A stretch of DNA of 64,000 nucleotides from Clostridium_AW sp040797845 (GTDB taxonomy: Bacteria > Bacillota > Clostridia > Clostridiales > Clostridiaceae). Location of the stretch: the NCBI GenBank assembly GCA_040797845.1, contig JBFNFA010000008.1, forward strand, positions 62,001 to 126,000, in the 5' to 3' direction. This document shows positions 33,274 through 41,903 of the stretch, piece after piece (the stretch's first letter is position 1; each line of letters opens with the position of its first letter). The position numbers and the translations under genes are program-made. The notes beneath the pieces are model-generated. The model did no database searches and had not been told where the DNA came from. It worked only from the letters and a program-made list of their open reading frames with translations.

Positions 33274-34561
33274 AAAACTACGTAACCGATTTCTTATACT
33301 GAATATGTCAATTATTTCTGTGGTGATGATTACCGCCTTTGCCGTTATTTATATTACAACATATAACAACGTACAAACAAAAAACCAAGATAAATTAGAA
33401 GTGTTATCTTCAAAACCAAACTTAGCTTCCATTGCCTTACCATATGATACAAGGATGGAGAAGATAATCATTAGCATGCCCCCTTCGGACTCTTCACTTT
33501 CTTTCAATGTACTTGTGAATTCAGATGGCGAGGTTCTTAAAATAACCTCACATATTGATATGCCGGAAGAAACATATTTTAAAGCCACGGAGCTTGCTTT
33601 GAATAGGAAAAAGGAGAATAGCGTCATATCCCTTGGAGATAAGCGATGGCAATACAAAATTTTACCTATCAATGGTAGCATTGTTATTCGTGAAAGTCCA
33701 AGATCCATAATAAATTCAAGTGGAGACAATTATCAGATTACATTTTTGGATGTTACGGATTCCAACAAAACATTGATGGAGCTTTTTACTACATTATTTT
33801 TTGTAGGGATTATTATGCTTTGTGTAATATTCGCAATTAGTCTTTTCTTTGCTAGCCGATCAATTGAGCCTATTGCCGAGGCTTGGGAGAAGCAAAAACA
33901 ATTCATCGCTGATGCTTCCCATGAATTAAAAACACCCCTTGCCATCATAAATGCCAATTCTGACGCCCTTATTGCAAACCAAGAAGAAACCATAAAAAGT
34001 CAGAAAAAATGGCTTGATTATATAAAAACCCAAACAGACAGAATGGGAAAGCTTGTAAATGATCTTCTATATTTGGCTAAGACAGAGGATACAAATAGTA
34101 AAATGTTTAATAGCCCTTTTGATATCAGCCAGGTGGTGAGCGACGTTATATTATCAATGGAGGCTGTAATATTTGAAAAGGACATTAGGCTTTTACAAGA
34201 GGTAGAAGCCAATATCATCATAAAAAGCGATTGTGAGAAAATCAAACAAGTAGTTACTATCCTTATGGATAATGCGATAAAGTATACGGATGAAAAAGGT
34301 CGTATAGATATTACACTGAAAAAAACAAGGAATCAGCTTGTTTTTTCAATAAAAAACAGCGGTAAAGGTATACCAAAGGAAAATTTGCCAAAGTTATTTG
34401 ACCGTTTTTACAGGGCTGACCCTGCAAGAACACAGGAGAACGGTGGCTATGGATTGGGACTGCCTATAGCCAAAGCTATTATAGACAGACTCCACGGTAA
34501 AATTTACGCTCACAGCCAGGAGAATGAGGGCACCACATTTACTTTCACACTTGGATTATAA
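33266..34561 (+). CDS. Sensor histidine kinase (VanS-like)
   Basis: The 431-residue protein has TM1 (residues 12-32), an extracellular sensor of about 130 residues, TM2 (near 172-195), a short linker and a HisKA domain with SHELKTPLAIIN. The ATPase domain has an N box (MDNAIKYTDE), FDRFYRADPAR and GYGLGLPIAK. The large external domain excludes the BceS type with its missing sensor loop, so it should bind its own signal. A good terminator follows at 34597-34632. Confidence 0.92.
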   Translation: MFKKLRNRFLILNMSIISVVMITAFAVIYITTYNNVQTKNQDKLEVLSSKPNLASIALPYDTRMEKIIISMPPSDSSLSFNVLVNSDGEVLKITSHIDMPEETYFKATELALNRKKENSVISLGDKRWQYKILPINGSIVIRESPRSIINSSGDNYQITFLDVTDSNKTLMELFTTLFFVGIIMLCVIFAISLFFASRSIEPIAEAWEKQKQFIADASHELKTPLAIINANSDALIANQEETIKSQKKWLDYIKTQTDRMGKLVNDLLYLAKTEDTNSKMFNSPFDISQVVSDVILSMEAVIFEKDIRLLQEVEANIIIKSDCEKIKQVVTILMDNAIKYTDEKGRIDITLKKTRNQLVFSIKNSGKGIPKENLPKLFDRFYRADPARTQENGGYGLGLPIAKAIIDRLHGKIYAHSQENEGTTFTFTLGL

Positions 34562-34596
34562 TGCAATCAATATAACCTATTAAAGTTGATCATAAT

Positions 34597-34632
34597 CTTT
34601 CGATAGTTATTTCACTATCGGAAGGTTTTTTT
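34597..34632 (+). terminator. Terminator after the kinase gene
   Basis: CTTTCGATAGT pairs with ACTATCGGAAG around six bases and is followed by seven Ts. The ABC genes that follow therefore need their own promoter, probably within 34640-34745. Confidence 0.85.
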
Positions 34633-34745
34633 AATGTTTTAAAGTCACATTTATGTTTAAGGTTGGTTAAAGGTTGAGTAATTATAATGGTAAATGTAGA
34701 TTAGTTATTTGCAAATACAAGGAGTTAAAAGGAGGAAAAATTAGT

Positions 34746-36170
34746 ATGTATATTTTTCAAAACTCACTAAAAAACATAGTGAGAAATCGTGGCAGAAATA
34801 TTTTGATGGGTATTATTATTTTTGCCATTATCGTTACAACAGTGGTTGCACTGATTATTAATAATACTGCCGGTGGAATTATTGATGATTATAAGGCGCG
34901 CTTTGGTTCAGAGGTTACCATTACTCCCAACATGGAGAAGATGATGGAACAGGTGCAAACCCAGACGGAAGACGGCAAGACCGCTATTAGAATGCAGCGT
35001 CCACCTATATCACCGGAGCAATATCTTGACTTTGGAGATTCAGAATATATTTTAAACAGTGCCTATACGGCGGCTGCCGGTGTTAAAAGCGAAGCTATTA
35101 CCCCCATTGACGCAGACGCAGGGGATAATAGTCCAACTATTATGCGCCAGGGTGGGGCTAAAGGCTTTAGTCCTGAGATGAGACTTTATGGAAATGCTTG
35201 GGATGATTTCGAGAATGGAAGCCGTGAACTTTCAGAAGGCAGATTAGTGGAAAATAATAATGAATGTATTATAAGCACTGACCTTGCTGAGCTTAATGAT
35301 ATTTCTGTGGGAGATAAAATTACTTTAGAGGGTATGCTTAGCGACGAAGATGAGAATACCCAGGATACTACATATGAATTGGCTGTTGTAGGTACTTTTT
35401 ATGATACAACAGAAGAATATTCTAACTCAATGTTTAAAATTCCTTATATGAACAGACGTAATGAAATTTTAGCTGATTTTGATACGGTTTTAGCTCCAAT
35501 GGAGTCAGGACAAAGAGGTATTGAGATTACCACTACCTATTCTTTGAAAAACCCTGATATGCTTGCAGATTTCAGAGAGGAAGTATACGCAAAGGGGTTA
35601 GACGAAGTATATGATGTTACAACAGATGAAGCAAGCTACAATAAAATTGTGGGCCCTGTTGAAGGCTTAAAGAGTATTTCTCTTACCTTTATGATTATTG
35701 TTTTGGTTCTTGGTGGTATCATTCTTGCACTTCTTTCTTCAATTTCCATTCGTGAAAGGAAATATGAGATTGGAGTTTTAAGAGCTATGGGTATGAAAAA
35801 AGGAAAAGTAGCTTTGGGACTTTGGGCGGAAATGCTTATTATCACCTGCCTTTGCCTAGTAGTTGGAATAGGCTCAGGTACAGTTGTGGCACAACCTGTA
35901 GCCAACGTCCTTCTTAATGATCAAATTGTGGCGGCAGAGGAAGCGGAAGCCAACGCAAACAAAGGAGGACCTAGAATGGTCATAGTAGGTGGAAAATCGG
36001 CAGGAACTACAAATGTGAAGCCACTTGATAATATAGAGGTTTCTCTTGGAATTGATACAATAGGGCAAATTATCGCTATTTCCTTACTTCTTGCTTCCGT
36101 ATCAGGTATTGTTTCTATCGGTAAAATTACAAAATATGAACCTATCAAAATACTCATGGAAAGGAATTAG
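34746..36170 (+). CDS. FtsX/MacB-like ABC permease
   Basis: The start at 34746 follows AAAGGAGGAAAAA and gives 474 residues (MYIFQNSLKNIVRNRGRN). TM1 is at about 20-40, then a large extracellular MacB-type periplasmic-core-like domain of about 250 residues, then three clustered C-terminal helices (LTFMIIVLVLGGIILALLSS and beyond, with YEIGVLRAMGMKKGKV between). Such permeases act on peptides or cell-envelope stress rather than bulk import. The extracellular part holds an acidic, Met/Gln-rich stretch. The composition is less AT-rich than in the flanks. Confidence 0.88.
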   Translation: MYIFQNSLKNIVRNRGRNILMGIIIFAIIVTTVVALIINNTAGGIIDDYKARFGSEVTITPNMEKMMEQVQTQTEDGKTAIRMQRPPISPEQYLDFGDSEYILNSAYTAAAGVKSEAITPIDADAGDNSPTIMRQGGAKGFSPEMRLYGNAWDDFENGSRELSEGRLVENNNECIISTDLAELNDISVGDKITLEGMLSDEDENTQDTTYELAVVGTFYDTTEEYSNSMFKIPYMNRRNEILADFDTVLAPMESGQRGIEITTTYSLKNPDMLADFREEVYAKGLDEVYDVTTDEASYNKIVGPVEGLKSISLTFMIIVLVLGGIILALLSSISIRERKYEIGVLRAMGMKKGKVALGLWAEMLIITCLCLVVGIGSGTVVAQPVANVLLNDQIVAAEEAEANANKGGPRMVIVGGKSAGTTNVKPLDNIEVSLGIDTIGQIIAISLLLASVSGIVSIGKITKYEPIKILMERN

Positions 36171-36179
36171 GTGAAAAAT

Positions 36180-36869
36180 ATGAGCGTATTGGCATTGAAA
36201 AATGTAACCTATAAATATGAAGGCGCAAAAAAGACGGTCTTAAAGGGTGTAAGCGCTGAGTTTGAAGCAGGAAAGGTTTATACTATTGTAGGAAGATCTG
36301 GATCAGGTAAATCCACTATGTTATCCCTTATATCAGGACTTGACATCTGCACTGACGGCGAGATACTGCATGGTCAAAATGATCTCAAAACCCTTGATCG
36401 TGACAAATACAGGGCAAAGGATATCGGTGTAGTGTTCCAAGGTTTTAACCTTTTAACAAATGCAACTGCCGTAGAGAATATTGTCTTGTCCATGAATATC
36501 AGTGGAAGTACGAAAAAGGATAAAGAGACCTTTGCCTATGAGCTTTTAGAAAAGGTTGGAATTGACAGGGATACTGCAGACCGAAAAATATTGCGACTTT
36601 CAGGAGGAGAACAACAGCGTGTGGGTATAGCAAGAGCTTTGTCTCATGATCCTGATATTATCATTGCTGACGAACCCACTGGTAATTTGGATAAGGATAC
36701 GGAAATAGAAATTCTCAAAATTTTTACATCCCTTGCTCATAAGACAAATAAATGTGTTATCATCGTTACCCACTCCAAAAGAGTCACTTCCGTGGCTGAT
36801 GTGGTTTTAGGCATAAGTGAGGGCAAGTTGATACAGGTTAAGACTAATACAGAAAGGCAGGGAAATTAA
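36180..36869 (+). CDS. LolD/MacB-type ABC ATPase
   Basis: The roughly 229-residue ATPase has Walker A GRSGSGKST, signature LSGGEQQRVGIARAL, and Walker B IIIADEPTGNLD. The long Q-loop VFQGFNLLTNATAVENI is typical of the MacB/LolD group. ATG 36180 (MSVLALKNVTYKYE) is favoured; a GTG at 36171 is the alternative. It is co-transcribed with the FtsX-like permease. Confidence 0.92.
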   Translation: MSVLALKNVTYKYEGAKKTVLKGVSAEFEAGKVYTIVGRSGSGKSTMLSLISGLDICTDGEILHGQNDLKTLDRDKYRAKDIGVVFQGFNLLTNATAVENIVLSMNISGSTKKDKETFAYELLEKVGIDRDTADRKILRLSGGEQQRVGIARALSHDPDIIIADEPTGNLDKDTEIEILKIFTSLAHKTNKCVIIVTHSKRVTSVADVVLGISEGKLIQVKTNTERQGN

Positions 36870-36871
36870 GG

Positions 36872-37243
36872 GTGAAGAAAAAAATTCATATTTTCAGTAT
36901 TATTTTATATGCACTTGCCGGTTTGCTTGGGGTGTATTCCATTTGGGCAATCATAAATTGCTATAAGTATATTTCTCAAACGATGGCAGCACAGCAGCTG
37001 ACATTTGCCGGAAACGAATATGATATTATAAGTTTTTATATGTCTAGCTGCTCTCAGTATATATTGTTTGCCATTATACTATTTGCATTAGGGTGGATAA
37101 TACAAAAGAACCTATTGCATTTTGAAAGAGAGCATCAGACGGATAATCAAATACCTTCATCTGTTCATACGTTGAAAGAGGGGACAAATGAGGAAAATTT
37201 TGAGGAAGGTTTTGAGGAGTGGTTTAAGAATAATCACCAATAA
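36872..37243 (+). CDS. Small two-helix membrane protein
   Basis: The 123-residue GTG-start protein has two membrane helices (about residues 7-27 and 62-82), an external loop between them, and an acidic cytoplasmic tail (NEENFEEGFEEWFKNNH). It follows the ABC ATPase by two bases, so it is probably an accessory subunit of the transporter. I do not know the family. Confidence 0.7.
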   Translation: MKKKIHIFSIILYALAGLLGVYSIWAIINCYKYISQTMAAQQLTFAGNEYDIISFYMSSCSQYILFAIILFALGWIIQKNLLHFEREHQTDNQIPSSVHTLKEGTNEENFEEGFEEWFKNNHQ

Positions 37244-37260
37244 TAAAAATAATTAACAAG

Positions 37261-37292
37261 GGTGGATTTGTTTTCGAAATCCACCTTTTTTT
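37261..37292 (+). terminator. Terminator of the two-component/ABC cluster
   Basis: GGTGGATTT pairs with AAATCCACC around seven bases and is followed by TTTTTTT. Confidence 0.9.
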
Positions 37293-37408
37293 AGCTACTT
37301 ATTGGATTTCAAGTGTGCGTAATTTCTAAATAATTGGCAATAATCATATTATATAATAGAATTTTGAGTAATATAAATAAATTAACAGAGTGTAAGGGAG
37401 GATTGAAT

Positions 37409-38293
37409 ATGCTTAATTATGTTCTAACTTGTTGTTCAACAGTAGATATGCCCTATGACTATTTTAACAAAAGGGATATTCCATTTGTTTCCTTCCATTA
37501 TATTTTAGATGGAAAAGAATATCCAGATGACCTGGGGCAAACCATGTCTTTTGAAGAATTTTATAGTAGAATTGCAGCAGGAGCAATGCCTACAACTTCG
37601 CAGGTGAATGTGGGAGAGTATATAGATTTTTTTGAATCATTTTTAAAAGAGAAAAAAGATATTCTCCATATTTCTTTTTCTTCTGGGTTGTCAGGATCTT
37701 ATAATTCTGTCACTATTGCAAGAGAGGAACTTTTATCAAAGTACCCAGATAGAAAAATTTTCATAGTAGATTCCTTGGGAGCATCTTTAGGTTATGGATT
37801 ACTTGTAGATATAGCAGCGGATATGCGAGATAACGGAGCTAACATCGAAGAGGTATATACTTTCATAGAGGAGAAGAAACTTAATATACATCATTGGTTT
37901 TTCTCTACGGATCTTACCCACTATAAACGAGGTGGACGTATTTCAGCTACATCTGCCACTGTGGGAAGTCTCCTTAATATTTGTCCGTTATTAAATGTTA
38001 ATCATGAGGGAAAGCTTACTCCATGTAAAAAGATTCGCGGTAAAAAACGTGTAATGGAGGAGATTGTATATATGATGGAGTCTCATGGAGAGGCTGGTGT
38101 AAATTATTCTGGGAAATGCTTTATATCTAATTCAGCATGCTATGAGGATGCACGTAAGGTAGCGGATTTAATCGAGAAAAAATTTACTTTACTAAATGGC
38201 CCTGTGATGATAAATAGTATTGGTACTGTAGTTGGCTCCCATACGGGACCTGGAACGGTAGCACTTTTCTTTTTCGGGGATAAGAGAGAATAA
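37409..38293 (+). CDS. DegV-family fatty-acid-binding protein
   Basis: The start at 37409 follows AAGGGAGGATTG and gives 294 residues. DegV features include an early phosphate or carboxylate loop (TCCSTVDMPYDYF), MPTTSQVNVGEY, ISFSSGLSGSYNS, VDSLGASLGYGLLV, and the end GTVVGSHTGPGTVALFFFG. FakB/DegV proteins bind fatty acids and present them to the kinase FakA. No fakA is nearby. Confidence 0.92.
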   Translation: MLNYVLTCCSTVDMPYDYFNKRDIPFVSFHYILDGKEYPDDLGQTMSFEEFYSRIAAGAMPTTSQVNVGEYIDFFESFLKEKKDILHISFSSGLSGSYNSVTIAREELLSKYPDRKIFIVDSLGASLGYGLLVDIAADMRDNGANIEEVYTFIEEKKLNIHHWFFSTDLTHYKRGGRISATSATVGSLLNICPLLNVNHEGKLTPCKKIRGKKRVMEEIVYMMESHGEAGVNYSGKCFISNSACYEDARKVADLIEKKFTLLNGPVMINSIGTVVGSHTGPGTVALFFFGDKRE

Positions 38294-38304
38294 AATATAA
38301 AATA

Positions 38305-38331
38305 GGATTGTAACTTATCTAGCTACAATCC
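38305..38331. terminator. Hairpin between converging genes
   Basis: GGATTGTA pairs with TACAATCC over an 11 nt loop. It lacks a clear T-run, so it is a weak terminator at best. Confidence 0.45.
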
Positions 38332-38443
38332 CCAATATAAATACATAGCTTTACACAAAATTATTTACATGCTCATATTACTGCTTTAAAATAAACTATC
38401 TAGTGCAGAAATACTATGTACCAATGATAAAATGCTGTATATA

Positions 38444-39415
38444 TTATAATGCCCAGGCAGGTTTTTTCTGTATTTCTGTATTTTCGCCCACAATCTTAGC
38501 AGGGAAACCTTCTACGATTTGGTTATCCTCAAAAACACTTCTTTGTTTAACTAAGCTGCCGGATTTAACTAAAGTATTTTCACCTAATTTGCTGTAATCA
38601 CAAACTATTGAACCGGATTCTATTATGGTGTTTGAACCAATATTTGTGCCATGAATTATACAGCCAGGACCGATAATTACATTGTCATCAATAACAAGTT
38701 CATTGTCAGGTAATAAATGTAACACGGAGTTTTCTAGTATTTGAACGTTGTTGCCGATTTTTACAGGACCGTGTGAATTTCCTACTATTCTTACACCTGA
38801 ACCGATTACTGAATTGTTTCCTACTGTAACATCACCTGTAATTTCAGCTGAATCGTATATAAAAGCAGATTCAGCAACCACAGGACGCTTAACACCATAT
38901 TCATATAATTTTCCCATTTTTTCACCTTCCTTTGGTTCATTATCGATTATATTTTCTACATATGAGCTCAATGAAATATCGTTGCCTCTCATTCTTGCTA
39001 TCATATTTTTATCTTCTGTGGTCAGCTTTCTTATTATTCTACCAGGTCTTCCCACAACCACAGATCCATCAGGAATAACGCGCCCTTCAGGAATTATTGT
39101 TCCTTCCCCAAATATGCACATATTTCCTATTTTTGAGCCTGGAAGAAAAATAACACCATTTCCTATTTCGCATAAATCACCTATTTCTGCTCCAATGGCA
39201 ATACATTTGTGACCAAAAACAGTTTTACTACCAACTTTTAATGAGTGCTCAGGGGTTCCAATAAGGACAGAATTTTCAAGAACCCAAGATGAATTTCCAA
39301 TAGTTATGGAGTCATCAATTGAACGAAGAACTGAACCTTGTGCAATATAAACATTGTTTCCAAGTCTTAATTTACCTATTAACCTTACGGAATCGTCAAT
39401 TCTTAAATTTGGCAT
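38444..39415 (-). CDS. Double left-handed beta-helix protein (tandem gamma-carbonic-anhydrase-like)
   Basis: The 323-residue protein holds two hexapeptide-repeat beta-helix domains (about 8-135 and 178-315) joined by a helical linker. Compared with gamma-carbonic anhydrases, domain 1 keeps only the middle zinc ligand (H69 in FGHK; I52 and I74 at the other two). Domain 2 keeps the outer two (H233 in SVLH, H255 in IIHG; P250 in the middle). In the archetype two ligands come from one subunit and one from its neighbour, so a composite site is possible. An internal Met167 has AGGAAGGTG just upstream. Acyltransferase or structural roles are alternatives. Confidence 0.8.
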   Translation of the reverse strand: MPNLRIDDSVRLIGKLRLGNNVYIAQGSVLRSIDDSITIGNSSWVLENSVLIGTPEHSLKVGSKTVFGHKCIAIGAEIGDLCEIGNGVIFLPGSKIGNMCIFGEGTIIPEGRVIPDGSVVVGRPGRIIRKLTTEDKNMIARMRGNDISLSSYVENIIDNEPKEGEKMGKLYEYGVKRPVVAESAFIYDSAEITGDVTVGNNSVIGSGVRIVGNSHGPVKIGNNVQILENSVLHLLPDNELVIDDNVIIGPGCIIHGTNIGSNTIIESGSIVCDYSKLGENTLVKSGSLVKQRSVFEDNQIVEGFPAKIVGENTEIQKKPAWAL

Positions 39416-39620
39416 AACACACCTCCATATCTTAATTTATTACAATTATTTTTAATTAGTGAATTTTAAACTAATTGTACATGATTTTACTAAATGTTGT
39501 TTTTCATATTATTATAATATAAGGAAAAATTAAAAGAAAGAATAAAATATACAAGCAAAAATATGACAGAAAAATAAATTGACTAATAAATACTATTCAG
39601 TTGATTCTGGAGGAAACAAC

Positions 39621-40703
39621 ATGAAAAATATTATTGATTATGTAAAAGAGGAAAAGGCATCTTTTTCAAACAAAGCATTTAGTGGCATAGATAGTTTGGT
39701 ATTGTCACAGCTTTCTTACCTATATTTTGATGGATTTGTCCCAAATATAACTGACAGAGCTGCCCCTGTTACCATAGCAGATATATCATCAAAAGTAGAT
39801 ATTGAAGGATTGTATAATTATACTGTAGATAAACTAAAGAAGAAAAAACTTCTAATGAGTCTCATGGATAGCCCAAGATTTCATGAGATTGGGATAAATT
39901 ATTATGTGAATAAATTGGATTATGCTAAGGAAAAACAATTTTCTGCTGTAACTTTTCACTTAAGTGACGCAACCACTTACATTGCTTTTAGGGGCACTGA
40001 TTCTACTTTTGTGGGATGGAAAGAGGATTTCAATATGGCATTTTCTACTACTATTCCTTCTCAGGAGGAAAGTGTTATTTATCTTGATGAGGTAGGTAAA
40101 TTGGTGTCTGGGGATTTAAAGATAGGCGGACATTCTAAAGGAGGTAATCTTGCTGTTTACGCTACAATGAAATGTAAGCCACATATACAGAATCGAATTA
40201 CTGATATTTTTAGCCATGATGGTCCGGGTTTTAGAGAAGAAGTATTCTCAAGTATGGAATACCAGCGTATAAAAAAACGTATACATCAATTCATGCCTCA
40301 GTCTGCACTTATTGGAATGCTTCTGGAGCATCATGAGAAGTACGTTGTAGTGAAGAGCAAACGTATAGGTGTTATGCAGCATGATCCATTTTCATGGCTG
40401 GTAGAAGGCGATGATTTTCAATATCAAGAAGATATAGATGATGTGGCGGTATTTGCAAATAAAACAATTCAAACATGGTTAGAATCTTTGGATGATGAAA
40501 AGCGAGAGCTATTCGTCGATACCTTATATAGTATCATTAAAGCAACTGGGGCAAAAACCTTTTATGATCTTACAGAGGATTGGTGGGATAAAGCTCTTGC
40601 GGCGCTGCACGCCATTCGCAGTATTGATGAAGAAACTAGGAGTTTTGTTTTGCATACGATACACTCTCTTATTATAATGGCAGTTAGAAACCTTCGGTCT
40701 TAG
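39621..40703 (+). CDS. DUF2974 (Mbeg1-like) alpha/beta hydrolase
   Basis: The 360-residue cytosolic protein starts at the ATG eight bases after CTGGAGG. It has a lipase-like oxyanion segment (TYIAFRGTDSTFVGWKEDFNM), a nucleophile elbow IGGHSKGGNLAVYA (serine 3 in GHSKGG), and SHDGPGF further on. These match DUF2974, which is common in Firmicutes. The substrate is unknown. The C-terminal helical region (DTLYSIIKATGAKTFYDL) is typical of the family. It stands alone. Confidence 0.88.
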   Translation: MKNIIDYVKEEKASFSNKAFSGIDSLVLSQLSYLYFDGFVPNITDRAAPVTIADISSKVDIEGLYNYTVDKLKKKKLLMSLMDSPRFHEIGINYYVNKLDYAKEKQFSAVTFHLSDATTYIAFRGTDSTFVGWKEDFNMAFSTTIPSQEESVIYLDEVGKLVSGDLKIGGHSKGGNLAVYATMKCKPHIQNRITDIFSHDGPGFREEVFSSMEYQRIKKRIHQFMPQSALIGMLLEHHEKYVVVKSKRIGVMQHDPFSWLVEGDDFQYQEDIDDVAVFANKTIQTWLESLDDEKRELFVDTLYSIIKATGAKTFYDLTEDWWDKALAALHAIRSIDEETRSFVLHTIHSLIIMAVRNLRS

Positions 40704-40839
40704 ACAAAATAATGTATTCATACTCAGTTGATTATGTAGTAAACCTGATATTAGTGTAAAATTTAATTCATAGGCGCAAAAAATGATAAATTGGATTATT
40801 GAAAAATTATATACAGCATAGGCTTTTCGTCAAATTATA

Positions 40840-40904
40840 TTGACAAAGCCAAATAAGCAAGATATTATTATACTATGAATAAAAATATAAAAATATTCAT
40901 AGTA
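40840..40904 (+). promoter_or_regulatory. Promoter and operator of the TetR-type gene
   Basis: TTGACA (40840) and TATTAT (40863) are 17 bp apart. Directly downstream, TACTATGAAT (40871-40880) and ATTCATAGTA (40895-40904) form a perfect inverted repeat, a likely autoregulatory TetR site. Confidence 0.7.
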
Positions 40905-40920
40905 TATGGAGGCAGTGAAA

Positions 40921-41508
40921 ATGGTGAAAGGACCAAAAGGCTTTTCAGATGAAGAGAAGCAGGAATTACGAAATAAGCTCTGCACAGAGTGTGAACGAAG
41001 TTGGGCGTTGCATGGATACAAAAAAACCAGTGTTGGAGAAATGACATCCAAAATAGGAATATCCACAGGTGCATTTTATCTCTTATATTCATCAAAAGAA
41101 GATTTGTTTTGCGAAACTATAGAACGAGTACAATGCAGATTAAGGGACATGATGAATGGAATCATTAGAGAAAATCCAACAAAAGAGGGGTTTGCGCTAT
41201 CACTAAAAAGCCTTTTTAGAGAGTATGATAGTACGCCATTTTTGTATGATGTGAGTAATCCTGATTTTTTATCTTTTATTAATAAATTGCCAAAAGATAA
41301 AGTCGAAAAGTTGAAATTTGATAATTTAGATTTTTTTAATGACGCTATTTGCTACGCTAAACTCATTTTAAAGGTTGAGCAAGAAAAAGCATATGCAGTC
41401 TTCAGCGCTTTATTATACACCGTAAGTGCAAAAGAAAATTTGCGATATGATCATGTAGAAGTCTTTGATTTTATCATAGATGGAATTATGGATGATTTGT
41501 TTGAATAA
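40921..41508 (+). CDS. TetR-family transcriptional regulator
   Basis: The start at 40921 follows TGGAGG and gives 195 residues. The helix-turn-helix is YKKTSVGEMTSKIGISTGAFYLLYSSKEDLFCE, clearly TetR. The C-terminal ligand domain is all-helical. A perfect inverted repeat lies between its -10 element and its ribosome site, consistent with autorepression. It is followed 13 bp later by a small membrane-protein gene, its probable target. Confidence 0.88.
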   Translation: MVKGPKGFSDEEKQELRNKLCTECERSWALHGYKKTSVGEMTSKIGISTGAFYLLYSSKEDLFCETIERVQCRLRDMMNGIIRENPTKEGFALSLKSLFREYDSTPFLYDVSNPDFLSFINKLPKDKVEKLKFDNLDFFNDAICYAKLILKVEQEKAYAVFSALLYTVSAKENLRYDHVEVFDFIIDGIMDDLFE

Positions 41509-41521
41509 GGAGGAAGAAATC

Positions 41522-41764
41522 ATGGTAGAACAAATGAACAGAGCTTGTGAACAAGTAAATAAGCGTTTGGGGGTATCCATTAAGCTCCCAAATCCAAGCA
41601 AAGAGGCTCTCCGTGTTAACGCAATTATCAGTGGATTGCTAGGGGTGGGTATTGTTGGCGCAGGAGTTTTAACAAAATATAAATGGGTTACTGGATTTGG
41701 AACTGCGGTAGTTTTAGGAAATCTGATTCACTTATCCTCATTAAAAGCATCTACTAAAAAGTAG
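41522..41764 (+). CDS. Small membrane-associated hypothetical protein
   Basis: The 80-residue protein starts after AAGGAGGAAG. It has a hydrophilic N-terminus (residues 1-28) and two weakly hydrophobic helices (VNAIISGLLGVGIVGAGVLT and VTGFGTAVVLGNLIHLSSL). No family is recognised. It shares the TetR operon, so it may be a stress or efflux accessory. Confidence 0.65.
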   Translation: MVEQMNRACEQVNKRLGVSIKLPNPSKEALRVNAIISGLLGVGIVGAGVLTKYKWVTGFGTAVVLGNLIHLSSLKASTKK

Positions 41765-41837
41765 AAACAATACTAATGAAATTTTATTTAACATTTTTGT
41801 TTATAAGATTTTCTTATTTGTATATGTTTTGTTTTGT

Positions 41838-41882
41838 AAAAGAACTAAGTAATATTTAGGCTTAAATTACTTAGTTCTTTTT
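41838..41882. terminator. Bidirectional terminator
   Basis: AAAAGAACTAAGTAAT pairs with ATTACTTAGTTCTTTT around a 12 nt loop. T-runs lie on both strands between converging genes. Confidence 0.9.
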
Positions 41883-41903
41883 ATATTGGAATTCTAATTA
41901 CAG

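Noticed and set aside
38748..39212. 154-codon frame opposite the double beta-helix gene
   Set aside because: It is a Pro/Thr/Ile-rich shadow of hexapeptide repeats on the other strand.
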